The notes under the pieces: generated by a model
The model's database searches: none
Told to the model about the DNA's origin: nothing
What the model saw: only the letters and a program-made list of their open reading frames with translations
Part shown: positions 19,301-27,998 of the stretch, piece after piece
Numbering within the stretch: the stretch's first letter is position 1
Layout of the letters: each line of letters opens with the position of its first letter
Translations under genes and position numbers: made by a program
From: Psychrobacter sp. TAE2020
GTDB taxonomy: Bacteria > Pseudomonadota > Gammaproteobacteria > Pseudomonadales > Moraxellaceae
Assembly (NCBI RefSeq): GCF_018919485.1
Contig: NZ_JAHLMU010000001.1
Span: 3,142,208-3,206,207, forward strand
Direction of reading: 5' to 3'
DNA length: 64,000 nucleotides

Positions 19301-20744
19301 TGTGCCATGCACTGTAATAGATGTAAATTACACCATACCACTACCACCAAAAGATTCTCAACCAAACTCCTCAGAATGTACTGGAAGCTCGTGCCCAATG
19401 GTAATAGATTTAACTGTTGTAGCACCTAGAGACAATGAACAAAGCTTTGATTATTATATAAATAATAGAGGAAAGGGCTTTACAGCGACAGATGATGATT
19501 TTAATAGACAGACTTTGTTTATGAATAGCGTTTATGGTAACGATGCAACTACTAAGCTATACACTGATTCAGCAGAAATGAAGTATGGACAAGATATTGG
19601 AGTACTAGAAGCTGGTAAAATGCATGCTATTAATATGGCTGTACAAACGTTAGGAACAGTATCTGGTATAGATGATGCTGTTGACAGTAATGTTGAGCTA
19701 TTTAAAAGAGAATGGGACAAATCTGCTTCGGAGCACTTCAATGACGCAGTTGATGTAAGTCAAACTATTGTAAACACTGTTAAAGAAGTTGCAAGTGATC
19801 CAGAAGCGGCTTGGGATAAGGTAGCAAACAATGCAGAGCAACTTAAAGATGATGCTATTACTGAGTTGAACTACCGTAGACTAAAAGACCAGCAAAAGTT
19901 ACCTTATGAAATTTCATTTACAGATGCACAACTAGTTGGCGGACTTGGTGCAGATATTGTAATGGGTGGTGGTGCTGGCCGAGCTGTTAAAGTAGGAAAA
20001 GATGGAATTGAATATTTAGGAAATAATAGCCTAGATAGTTTAGATAGACTTACACCCAAACCTGCTACAGTAATTGGTACTTCTAATACAGGCGGTGCAA
20101 CCACGATCACAGGCAGACCTAATGGTAATGAGATTGGTGCAGCTGAAACTGGTGGAGCGATATTAGCCATTGGTGATGCTAAGGAAGGCAGCTACACTGA
20201 TAATCCTGATGGTAGTATCACAGGTCCAAGTGGTGGAAGATTAACCAGTACGGGCAAGTTCGATGATAGTGGTAATGAAATCTATCAACGAGGCAGTGAT
20301 GGTTACTTTTATGTTGATGATAAGGGAGTTCAACGAACCGCTGCCTCACCTAATGAAAATAATAGCAATATCGGAGCGCAAAAACTTCATCATGATACTA
20401 AGGTTGCAGAATATAAATCTGAGCTGGAAGCCAGAGGCTATAATGTCAGTGATAAAGAGGCAAGTTTTGGTTATGATTGTGGGAAAGAAGGGCGCTGTAG
20501 ACCTGATATAATTGGCAGAGGGCCAGACGGTAAAATAGTACTATTTGAAGTAAAAACGGGGAATGCCGATTTGTCTATCCGCCAAAGTGAGATTTATCCA
20601 CAGATTAGAAATGGTGATGCTATTCCGCGTGGCGATGTGGCTAGGGATCTTGGATTAATACCTGGAATAGCACTTAAAAATCAGGATTACCCTAATGGTA
20701 TCCCTATTGAGGTTATTAAATATAAAGGATTAGACAATGACTAA
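16326..20744 (+). pseudogene. Headless CdiA/filamentous haemagglutinin mosaic with a PD-(D/E)XK-like toxin tip
   Basis: One frame is open from 16326 (inside the terminator) to 20744, about 1,470 codons. There is no start with a ribosome site; a TTG at 16482 is only the first possible initiator. Segments in order: a HINT-like remnant (TTEEHPFWIDGEGW, 16374-16415), a helical pretoxin region with the VENN motif at 16653-16664, then at about 17110-17140 a switch to classic haemagglutinin repeats (GGKYQQTGSNLIAG, ALDVYTNQSEQKFKQSG) to about 18500, a glycine/alanine-rich helical pretoxin zone, and a tip from about 20370. The tip has RPDIIGRGPDGKIVLFEVKT, a PD-(D/E)XK nuclease-like pattern. No secretion (TPS) domain or CdiB is present. 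It is probably a silent recombination reservoir or pseudogene. Confidence 0.75.
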
Positions 20745-21294
20745 AATAGAGCTATATAACATCTTATTAGACAATGGCTGGACAATAAGAAAAGGCATTG
20801 ATGACTGTGCTTATAAGCAATTACCAGATAGACAAATTCAAGTCATACCTGGTATTAAAAAATTAATAGAAAAATATCAGGTAATCATGATGCCAAGTGT
20901 AAGTACTAAAGACTTTAGCATTTTGGTTGAATACATTTTTGAGAATAAAAAACCGAGAAGAATAGTACATTCTGGTATTATTAGAAATAAACAACAATCT
21001 ATCTATACTAACAATCCAACAATAGAAGTTATCGAAAAATATCTTAAAGAAATTGAAATGTGGGCACAGGAGCAGGATATTGAAGCAGGTTTACTGAGAT
21101 ACAGTGAGATTCCATTTGATACAAAAGGAATTTATCCGCTATATCATCTAGCGGCTTTAGCCATTACAGGGCAGACAGCACAGCTAGATGAATATTTAGA
21201 AAACTTTAAGCAAGGTAATAAAATGACATTTTCTGTTTATATCAAACAAGACTTTATTGAACGAGCATTAGAAGCTAGTAAAGAGTATCAATAG
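20737..21294 (+). CDS. Putative immunity protein for the PD-(D/E)XK-like toxin tip
   Basis: This 185-residue cytoplasmic protein begins eight bases before the toxin frame ends (ATGACTAA overlap), the tight coupling expected of a toxin-immunity pair. It has no signal peptide. A C-terminal helical part (YPLYHLAALAITGQTAQLDE) resembles small helical-repeat immunity proteins, but I do not assign a named family. The sequence is AT-rich like the toxin tip. A terminator-like hairpin follows at 21330. Binding and neutralising the upstream nuclease tip is inferred. Confidence 0.65.
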   Translation: MTKIELYNILLDNGWTIRKGIDDCAYKQLPDRQIQVIPGIKKLIEKYQVIMMPSVSTKDFSILVEYIFENKKPRRIVHSGIIRNKQQSIYTNNPTIEVIEKYLKEIEMWAQEQDIEAGLLRYSEIPFDTKGIYPLYHLAALAITGQTAQLDEYLENFKQGNKMTFSVYIKQDFIERALEASKEYQ

Positions 21295-21329
21295 ATACTC
21301 TTAAATATACTTAGAAGTGATCTTGAAAG

Positions 21330-21360
21330 AGGCAATAATACACATTAAGTATTATTGCCT
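21330..21360 (+). terminator. Terminator after second immunity gene
   Basis: A perfect 12-bp stem AGGCAATAATAC/GTATTATTGCCT with a 7-nt loop is followed by a broken T-rich stretch (TCTTACTTGTTT). Confidence 0.7.
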
Positions 21361-21406
21361 TCTTACTTGTTTGAGATGATAGTTTTGAATTGATTTAAAA
21401 GCCTAG

Positions 21407-21751
21407 CCTTTCAAAACTGATGGTGATAATTTAACTACGAATGCTGATTTAATGAAACAAGGTGGATCACCGTATGTACTGAAAAATGGTCAGTATGAGC
21501 AAGTTCAGCTTCACCATTCACGCGAAGATGGTCGCGGTGCTTTATTCGAAACTTCTAAATCAACTCATTCAAGTCTCACTAATCAAACTGGTAGACAAGC
21601 GGTGCATCCATATTCACCTCAGAGTCATCCAGATTATCCAGATTATCCAGATTATCCAGATTATCCAGATTATCCAGTTAATCGCGATACTTTTGACAAA
21701 GATAAAGGTCAGTATTGGAAAGATCGTTTAAACCAATTGCAAGGAAAATAA
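21407..21751 (+). pseudogene. Orphan LHH-type HNH/EndoVII nuclease toxin tip
   Basis: The frame is open from 21407 (after an in-frame TAG) and the first ATG is at 21452 without a ribosome site. The sequence GGSPYVLKNGQYEQVQLHHS, then DGRGALFE, TH and, at the end, YWKDRLNQ matches the tip nuclease family of the HNH/EndoVII superfamily with a conserved LHH motif, known from CDI and RHS toxins. The usual loop between HPY and PV-R-F is expanded here by a Pro-Asp-Tyr repeat made by a 9-bp tandem DNA repeat. It lacks a delivery protein and is followed one base later by an immunity-type gene. I read it as an orphan toxin cassette. Confidence 0.7.
21632..21676 (+). repeat. Tandem repeat: five copies of a 9-bp unit inside the LHH toxin tip
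   Basis: GATTATCCA is repeated five times without error and is translated as Asp-Tyr-Pro repeats. Because the unit is a multiple of three, copy changes keep the frame and alter only the loop length of the nuclease. Confidence 0.96.
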
Positions 21752-21752
21752 T

Positions 21753-22199
21753 ATGAACTCATTCAACATAGTAGAAAAGTTACTATCTAAGCAGGATTAT
21801 CCTGTAATAGAAAAGAAAATTGAACGTGTCCAAGAAACAAAAGCCATTCTTATAGAGTTTGACGTTCAAAAAAATAGTGGTTTTTTTAAATTGTATACAA
21901 AATATTTTTTAAGGTCTTTAAAATGCCGTTCTGGTGCTGATGAAATAGTTGATCCTCTACCGACAAGAAGTTTCATTCCTAGAGTAAAATTCGCACATGA
22001 AGTTTGGGGTATACCTGGGAATTACATTTTATTTAGTACAGGTGAAGGTGAAGGCGGTTATTTATATAATATAGAAGATGACAGTGTATGGGATTTCCAG
22101 ATGGGTCAGCAACAGCAGCTAGCTAATGGCACATTGCCACACTGGGATAGCTTCTATGAATTTATGATTTGGTATTTGACCGATGAAGAAAAGGCCTAA
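21753..22199 (+). CDS. SMI1/KNR4 (SUKH)-like immunity protein
   Basis: This is a 148-residue soluble protein. The C-terminal half (WGIPGNYILFSTGEGEGGYL, VWDF, then WDSFYEFMIWYL) has the look of the SUKH superfamily, common immunity proteins for nuclease toxins including HNH types. It begins one base after the stop of the LHH toxin tip and ends in a TAATG overlap with the next gene, so the three form one unit. Neutralising the LHH nuclease is inferred from family and position. Confidence 0.7.
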   Translation: MNSFNIVEKLLSKQDYPVIEKKIERVQETKAILIEFDVQKNSGFFKLYTKYFLRSLKCRSGADEIVDPLPTRSFIPRVKFAHEVWGIPGNYILFSTGEGEGGYLYNIEDDSVWDFQMGQQQQLANGTLPHWDSFYEFMIWYLTDEEKA

Positions 22200-22624
22200 T
22201 GTCCAGTAATTTTTATTACAAACCCAAAAATTCACATAACCTATATTATTTCTATGATTGGCGGCATTGTATCGTAAAAGGTTTAGATCTAACCATTCAA
22301 GGTTGTTTCAGCATACTTTATGCTGATGGAGTATTTTTAGAGTCTATCTTTGCGATTTTAGTCGATTACGATAGTGCAGGTGTAGAGGGCTGTTGGTGGT
22401 ATTATCCTGATTTAACTAGTCCTTATCCTGACGATGTTTTTTATGGAGTTTGTTTTGAAATAGGATTCGATAGCCTAGATACAAAAGTTTATGTAAAAGA
22501 ACAGGTTAGTTTTGATTATGCCAAGAAAGCTTATAAACGATTTATAGAGCTTCACCCAGAACATGAAGACTTTTTAACAAACATAATTGATAATTGGAAG
22601 CCTTTGAACATTAATACCCGTTAA
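22199..22624 (+). CDS. Second putative immunity protein (CdiI-like), partner toxin absent
   Basis: This 141-residue acidic protein is rich in Trp and Tyr (YYFYDWRHCIVKG, GVEGCWWYYPDLTSPYPDD, FYGVCFEIGF). The layout recalls CdiI proteins that protect against ribonuclease-type CDI toxins, though I cannot confirm the family. It overlaps the stop of the SUKH-like gene by one base (TAATG), so translation is probably coupled. No matching toxin tip lies beside it; it is probably an orphan immunity gene kept from an earlier cassette. A hairpin follows at 22657. Confidence 0.6.
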   Translation: MSSNFYYKPKNSHNLYYFYDWRHCIVKGLDLTIQGCFSILYADGVFLESIFAILVDYDSAGVEGCWWYYPDLTSPYPDDVFYGVCFEIGFDSLDTKVYVKEQVSFDYAKKAYKRFIELHPEHEDFLTNIIDNWKPLNINTR

Positions 22625-22656
22625 ATGAAATCTAGCAAATAAATAATTAGCTTTTA

Positions 22657-22682
22657 GCTGAGTGAAGCTTGCGCCACTCAGC
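22657..22682 (+). terminator. Possible terminator after the immunity genes
   Basis: GCTGAGTG and CACTCAGC form a perfect 8-bp stem with a 10-nt loop; only ATTTT follows, so termination may be weak. Confidence 0.5.
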
Positions 22683-23271
22683 ATTTTAAATATATAAAAT
22701 AGCATAGCACTGATCAAATATAAAATCATATCTGCCCCTACCGAGAGTGAGCGAGGAGAAAACAAAGCAATGCTTTGTCCGAGTGCAAGGCGAAGGCTGT
22801 GCTTGAGTTAGGCACAAAGCTAACTATTAAAGATGAATAACCTACGCCCCGCATATTTCACGACCATTAAAGCACTCAAATCTACAGGCCAAGCTTGTTA
22901 TCTTTTATCTAATGTATTCTGCAACAGTGGCTACTTTAAGTGCCATACGGTAGCTTGCGATTTTCTTAATCATGGTAAACTCCTCATCCCAGAGTTTTCA
23001 AGCTAGTTATCCCATTGAGCTTATCGCTACAGATTCTTCAGCATAGACTCTTTAGCACAGTACAATCTCGTCAAAGTGGACTTTAAGTAGGTATGCGCGG
23101 ATAGCGAGACAGGCTACCATAGCCTATAATTAGTCAATACTTCTAAGGTGACGATCATAAGGTGACTGGGTAGGTAGATACCTGCTTATTTATAGGATAT
23201 CTATGCCGAACTATGCCAAGCCCGCCATAAAATAACTGTTATACAATAATATCGATATAAGGCACATCGCT
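22683..23271. other. Gene-poor stretch at the right edge of the toxin island
   Basis: No convincing gene is present in 589 bases. A short perfect dyad ACAAAGCA/TGCTTTGT lies at 22762-22778. On the minus strand a 22-codon frame (22973 to 22905, MIKKIASYRMALKVATVAEY and two more residues) has a good GAGGAG site before its ATG, so it may be the 5' end of a lost gene or a tiny peptide. Otherwise the sequence looks like degraded DNA. Confidence 0.35.
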
Positions 23272-24006
23272 ATGGAACAAAGACACAACCCTGCGGAACT
23301 AACCCAAAACCCGGTGGAATACAGACCGGTATTCATGCCCAAAGTCAATAGTGATAATTTGGTAAAAACCGACATGGTTAGGTTTGAGCGGCATGTGGGA
23401 TTCTCAAGCGCGCAAAAGAAAAAATCCATCCATGACCTGCATCAAGTTATTCGCAAAAAGTATGGCTTTAAACAAGTATTAGAGCTATCTAGCAAATCTG
23501 GTAATAAATTAAGTTTTGCGCTAAGTCCTTTTAGCTTACAGCTAGCCAATGAGTACGATGGTCGACAGTATAGTGTTGAGAATGCTTTGCAAAGCAGTAA
23601 GGTTTTTGAGCACGGTGGCCCCTATAGCGACTTGCTAAATGCTCCACCCAGACAAGCCAAAAAAGACGAGCGCTTAATAACTTCCGGTGAAATCATTGGT
23701 TATAACTATTTCGGTGTAGAGTGGGACATAGAGCCATTAACGGCGTTTTATGATTGGCTATATGTGAACGCCCTAAAACAAAATCCGCAGCTGCATGAGC
23801 AGATTATGCAATATCAAAGCTTTACTGATCTTGAGTTCAATCCCAAAAAATCTATCCATAGTGCTGCTTATGCGCTGGCTATGTTTGTAGCACTCAATAA
23901 GCGCGAATTGCTCGATAATATTGAAGACCCAAAAGTGTTCCTTAACTTATATACTGAATTTCAACTCAGCAATACCATCCCTCTTTTGGAAGAGGGTTGG
24001 TTCTGA
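23272..24006 (+). CDS. Uncharacterised conserved protein, possibly NADAR-like
   Basis: This is a 244-residue soluble protein. Conserved-looking segments are RPVFMPK, HVGFSSAQKKKSIHDLH, SVENALQSSKVFEHGGPYSD, AKKDERL and FTDLEFNPKKSIHSAAYALA. The S-V-E-x-A-x-Q-x-S-K pattern recalls NADAR-type domains that remove ADP-ribose from nucleic-acid bases, and from memory similar proteins occur with DarT-type systems. This is tentative; no catalytic assignment is made. It lies beside the toxin island and ends 12 bases from the convergent sensor kinase gene. No DarT-like toxin gene is visible nearby. Confidence 0.55.
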   Translation: MEQRHNPAELTQNPVEYRPVFMPKVNSDNLVKTDMVRFERHVGFSSAQKKKSIHDLHQVIRKKYGFKQVLELSSKSGNKLSFALSPFSLQLANEYDGRQYSVENALQSSKVFEHGGPYSDLLNAPPRQAKKDERLITSGEIIGYNYFGVEWDIEPLTAFYDWLYVNALKQNPQLHEQIMQYQSFTDLEFNPKKSIHSAAYALAMFVALNKRELLDNIEDPKVFLNLYTEFQLSNTIPLLEEGWF

Positions 24007-24018
24007 TGGTTCGAACAG

Positions 24019-25596
24019 CTACCGCAGCTGCAAGCTCACTTCTATAACTAAGCCTTTGAGGCCATCTTGACGGTTGCGAGCGTCGATTTGGCCTTCATGA
24101 GCTGCCACAATGGCTTGGGCAATAGCTAAGCCTAAACCATAACCGCCGACAGGGCTGCTAGTCTTAGCTTTACCTAGGCTGTTGCTGTTAGCAGTGTCTT
24201 GGGTATTCTTTGGGCGTTGTCTAGACACATCTAAGCGTACAAAAGGTTGAAATATACGCTGCAAGTCAGCTTCAGCTATACCGCCACCTTGGTCAATGAT
24301 ACTAGTCTTTAGAATCGGGGCTTGATTGGGCTGTCTAATGCATTGGATCTCAGCACAGACCAAGGTCTGTGGTGCTGAATGGATAAAGGCATTGCGAATG
24401 ATGTTCTCAAAAGCACTGTGCAGTTGATCTCTGTTACCTAGTACCATAAAAGCACTGTTATAGCTGCCTTTAGCCATACTAGAAGTCAGCGCTTTATTGT
24501 CGAGCTGATAGCTTGCCGCCTGGCAGCGCCATTCGATGTGCTTATCTTGAAATTCAAAGCAAACGTCCTGACCAATCTCATCCAGTAGTGCCAGCATGTC
24601 TACCGATTCGTAGTCTTCAGGATGCGCGTTATAGCGCTGTAACTGTAGCGACTGAATATGAATAATCTGCCCGATCAACTCATTCATGCGCCCTGATTCC
24701 TTTTGAATACGATCAAGGTAATGGGTGGCCTCTGGCGCATAATCGCGAGTGAGTTCAGTGGCAACATCCAATCGAGCCAATGGTGAGCGTAGCTCATGGG
24801 AGATGTCACTGAGCATTTGCTTACGAGACAGCTCACTATCGGCCAATCTAGTCGAGAGCTTAGCCACATCTTTAGCTAGTGCGCCTAACTCATCGTCACC
24901 CAACTTAGATAATTGATCATCGGCCAAATAATCCCCGTCACTCATCCGATGCACAGCGACTTGAACTCGGCGTATGCGATTGGATAAAGTGCGGCTCAAC
25001 CAATAGCAAGCTAGTAGACTAAAGATAAAGATAATGCCAACTCGTACTGGCCAATAAGTTCGCTGTAAGGTTATTAAATCTCGAAAGGGTAGGCGCGGTT
25101 GTAATTGTACGGTGTAGTTTTTGCCATCAGTGCTAGCTACCGATATATCTGCCAGTTCTGGATAGTTATTGACGTCCGCCACTACATTTTGGAATAAATT
25201 ATTGGCTGGAAAGTTGGGCCGAGTGAGGGGGCTATGCTCCTTATCATCTAAGCGTAGAATACGACTGCCTGAGTATTTAAAGCGCGGCGATACGATTGCC
25301 CCTTGTTCATCGAGTATACGTATCTGATCCCTTAGTCCGCGCTCTTTACGATAAGTTTCGACAATAGCATCATAGTTACCGTCTTTTAAATGCTGCACGA
25401 TATCCTGTCGAATACCCAATAAATAGTCAACTTGTATTGCCATACGAGACTCTAAAGCGCGAGTGTTCATCCATCTCTCCATACTTATAGAGATAGCAGA
25501 AGTCACTAGTAGCATCAGTAGTAAACTTAAAAACAGTCGCCAAAACAGCGATACAGTAACAGTGGGCATACGTCGCAGTGGTGAAAGTATAGTCAT
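24019..25596 (-). CDS. Sensor histidine kinase, CpxA-like
   Basis: This 525-residue inner-membrane kinase has a first membrane helix (about 17-39), a periplasmic sensor region, a second helix (about 187-207), HAMP ([14 protein letters not shown] onward), a HisKA domain with the phospho-accepting His in [13 protein letters not shown], and an HATPase with N-box [12 protein letters not shown]1 DQGGGI and G2 [11 protein letters not shown]. An insert rich in Ser/Asn/Lys separates G1 and G2. It overlaps the response regulator by one base (TAATG). The CpxA-like label comes from the partner's CpxR-type sequence and the adjacent Spy/CpxP-like gene, which together suggest envelope-stress sensing. Confidence 0.88.
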   Translation of the reverse strand: MTILSPLRRMPTVTVSLFWRLFLSLLLMLLVTSAISISMERWMNTRALESRMAIQVDYLLGIRQDIVQHLKDGNYDAIVETYRKERGLRDQIRILDEQGAIVSPRFKYSGSRILRLDDKEHSPLTRPNFPANNLFQNVVADVNNYPELADISVASTDGKNYTVQLQPRLPFRDLITLQRTYWPVRVGIIFIFSLLACYWLSRTLSNRIRRVQVAVHRMSDGDYLADDQLSKLGDDELGALAKDVAKLSTRLADSELSRKQMLSDISHELRSPLARLDVATELTRDYAPEATHYLDRIQKESGRMNELIGQIIHIQSLQLQRYNAHPEDYESVDMLALLDEIGQDVCFEFQDKHIEWRCQAASYQLDNKALTSSMAKGSYNSAFMVLGNRDQLHSAFENIIRNAFIHSAPQTLVCAEIQCIRQPNQAPILKTSIIDQGGGIAEADLQRIFQPFVRLDVSRQRPKNTQDTANSNSLGKAKTSSPVGGYGLGLAIAQAIVAAHEGQIDARNRQDGLKGLVIEVSLQLR

Positions 25597-26279
25597 TACA
25601 GTACCAGCTGATAGCCTTTACCACGAATGGCTTTGATAGGCTCATGGTGGAAAGGTTGTAGTTTTTTTCTTAATCGAGACACATGCACATCAAGGCTACG
25701 ATCGAAAGGTTGTAGTTCACGCTGTAGTACGGTCTGCGACAGCCACTCTTTGCTAACCACTTCGCCTTTTTGCTTTAGCAGCGCCACTAGCAAATCAAAC
25801 TCTGTACCCGTCACTTGTAGCTCGACACCATCAATTTTGCAGATGCGGTGTACTTGGTCAAGCAGTAACCTGTCATGGACTAGCGCGGTAATTTCTACTG
25901 CTGATATGCTGGCGCGCTTGACCACAGCATTAATACGAGCCAGTAGCTCCCGTGGATTGCAAGGCTTGGCAATATAATCATCAGCGCCAAGCTCTAAGCC
26001 AATAATACGATCTATCTCATCACCTTTGGCGGTCAGCATGATCACTGGAATCTGACTAGTAATCGGTAATTGGCGCAGCACATTGAGCCCATCGATTTTG
26101 GGCATCATAATATCTAGCACTAATAAGTCATAGCGATGAGCGGGGTCAGGGGAGCGCAGGCGCTTTAGTACTTGCTCGCCATCATAGACGCAGTCGCAGC
26201 TAACCTCATGATTGTGCAAATACTCTTGCAGCAATTGAGTTAGCTCTTCGTCATCGTCACCGAGTAATATATGAGTCAT
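25596..26279 (-). CDS. OmpR-family response regulator, CpxR-like
   Basis: This is a 227-residue regulator with a receiver domain (acidic pocket DDDEE, phospho-Asp in LVLDIMMP, Lys in AKP) and a C-terminal winged helix ([16 protein letters not shown]). The segment [12 protein letters not shown] is typical of CpxR. I start at [12 protein letters not shown] (26279), where AGGA lies about ten bases upstream; an in-frame ATG 33 bases earlier would add an unusual leader. It is the first gene of a two-gene operon with the sensor kinase. The Spy/CpxP-like gene diverges 665 bases away and is a likely target, by inference. Confidence 0.88.
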   Translation of the reverse strand: MTHILLGDDDEELTQLLQEYLHNHEVSCDCVYDGEQVLKRLRSPDPAHRYDLLVLDIMMPKIDGLNVLRQLPITSQIPVIMLTAKGDEIDRIIGLELGADDYIAKPCNPRELLARINAVVKRASISAVEITALVHDRLLLDQVHRICKIDGVELQVTGTEFDLLVALLKQKGEVVSKEWLSQTVLQRELQPFDRSLDVHVSRLRKKLQPFHHEPIKAIRGKGYQLVL

Positions 26280-26943
26280 AAAACAGTCCTGAATTTTAGG
26301 GCATATCATCAATTAAAAGATGAGGATAAAAATGAAATATATTGTGGTCAATCAAAGTAATTTTTGCAAAGAATATCCACGCATTGTTTATAGATATTCA
26401 AAGAACGAAGGGAATATCGTGGTTTTCAGCCCATTAGATATTATTCTTAGTCTACTAAAGGTTCATAGTGTTAAACGATGACCTAAGCGATGAGGCTGTG
26501 CGCTGGCATGTCAAGGTTGCTATAAGAGTGACAGATTATAATAAGGATAGCTCATTAGCTGTGTCGTTATGTCTTTTAAGGCAGCGGCACGTTTTGAGTT
26601 AACGCGCTCAAAGCGTTCAAAGCGTTCAAAGCGCTTAAGTGCTTAAGCTGTCCCTGTCGAAGCACTAATAACGCTATCAGGCTAACAAGCTTACAAGCTT
26701 ACAAGAAATTAGGGCTAAGCCGTGACAATCGTTACCTTTCTTAAAGTTTCATAAATCTATGTAACATCATAATCGCTTATGATTTCAGCTATCGATAGAG
26801 CGGTGCTTTATCGCAGTGTTTTGAGAGATCAGTTTTTGAGCTGTAACCACTGATTTTAACTATGGCCTTTAGCCTTTGCTTTTAATTAAAGCCAATCTAC
26901 AGTTAACTATTGCTAGTTAAACTGCATTCAACAGGAAATCATA
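26280..26943. promoter_or_regulatory. Divergent region between the CpxR-like gene and the Spy/CpxP-like gene
   Basis: This 664-bp region carries no gene. It includes an imperfect 9-bp repeat at 26602-26640, a duplicated CTTACAAG near 26690, and a 35-bp stretch bounded by GTTAC and GTAAC at about 26731-26765. I looked for the canonical GTAAA-N5-GTAAA CpxR box and did not find a clean copy. The promoters of both flanking transcription units must lie here. Confidence 0.4.
26602..26640. repeat. Imperfect 9-bp tandem repeat
   Basis: AAGCGTTCA occurs twice exactly (26611-26628), flanked by the variants ACGCGCTCA and AAGCGCTTA. The same 9-bp period is seen in three other arrays of this window. Confidence 0.7.
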
Positions 26944-27480
26944 ATGAAAAATATAACCCTAAAAAATATCGCCTTAAACTCACTATTAGCGAGCGCTGCT
27001 TGTGTAGCCGTGATTAGCCCAGCCAATGCCGCGCCTAATAACACAGTAACTGCCTCTAGTACCACTGCGAACGCTAAGCAAATGCCGCAGCACAGAGATG
27101 GCATGGCTAACTATAAAAGTGCGATGTCGCAGCTTAATTTGACTAGCGCTCAGCAAGCACAAATGACTGCTATGAGAGAAGTTAAAAAAGTTGAATATAC
27201 TAATAATAGAGCACAAAACAAAGTCAAACGTGAACAGATGAGCGCGCAGACGCAAGCCTTAGTCAATGCCAATACGCTAGATACAGCAGCATTAAATCGT
27301 TTAGCAGATCAGCATGCTGCCCAAGCCAAACAGCGCTTTATTGATAGAGTGCAGAGCCAACAGGCATTCGCTAAAATCTTAACCGCTGAGCAGCGCACGC
27401 AGTTAGAGCAAATCAAAGCGCAACGCATGGCAGAAGGCGGTCATAAAGCTAGAGGCGGCTACAGCCGTAAAGGCGCTTAA
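26944..27480 (+). CDS. Spy/CpxP-like periplasmic protein
   Basis: This is a 178-residue secreted protein with a signal peptide ending in NAA at about residue 30. The mature part is almost all helix, rich in Gln, Ala and Lys, with the LTxxQ pattern of the Spy/CpxP family twice (LTSAQQ and LTAEQR). Spy is a periplasmic chaperone and CpxP represses its sensor kinase. The gene diverges from a CpxRA-like pair, which fits a feedback or effector role. The basic C-terminus (GHKARGGYSRKGA) is not typical of E. coli homologues. A strong terminator follows. Confidence 0.8.
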   Translation: MKNITLKNIALNSLLASAACVAVISPANAAPNNTVTASSTTANAKQMPQHRDGMANYKSAMSQLNLTSAQQAQMTAMREVKKVEYTNNRAQNKVKREQMSAQTQALVNANTLDTAALNRLADQHAAQAKQRFIDRVQSQQAFAKILTAEQRTQLEQIKAQRMAEGGHKARGGYSRKGA

Positions 27481-27589
27481 ATAGCCCACCCGCTAATGCT
27501 ATTAATAAGTCTTAAGTCTGTTGAGCAATATGCAAATCTATAGCTCAGGGTTCTAAGTCTATAGCTATATGCGTAACTCATAAAGAACG

Positions 27590-27621
27590 CCCTACTGTCG
27601 GCAAGATAGTAGGGTTTTTTT
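27590..27621 (+). terminator. Terminator of the Spy/CpxP-like gene
   Basis: CCCTACTGTC pairs with GATAGTAGGG (one wobble) around a 5-nt loop, followed by seven T. Confidence 0.88.
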
Positions 27622-27998
27622 GGGTTTGTAGATCTAAGCTTGCTACTAATAAAGGGGCTTTTTGTTAAAATAAGTTTATTTGAAGGGTCTATTGCAAAGC
27701 ATTGATCATCGCAGCTAATAAGTAGCTATGCTAGCAGCCTAGTCTGACATGCGCCTGCTAGGTTTATTCAGCAGTCTTTGATAGTGATGGCTAATATTGC
27801 TAGTATGTTTAGCTATAACGTCGATCTAAAGTAACGAGTAGGGCCGTGACTGAGGCATTGATTAAAGCAATGATTAAGGTGATAAGCATAAAGCCACCTA
27901 ATTGTTTTTTAGTGGAGTGTCAGCAATGCTCTAGCAGAACCATTAGCTGATCAAAGATGGTTGGCCGCATTATCCCAATATAAAACGGAAAGTTTACT
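27622..27998. other. Intergenic region before the phospholipase-D-like gene
   Basis: No gene, repeat or clear promoter is visible in this 377-bp stretch. Confidence 0.35.

Noticed and set aside
22905..22973. 22-codon minus-strand frame with a good ribosome site
   Set aside because: Too short to support as a gene; recorded in the gap entry as a possible lost 5' end.
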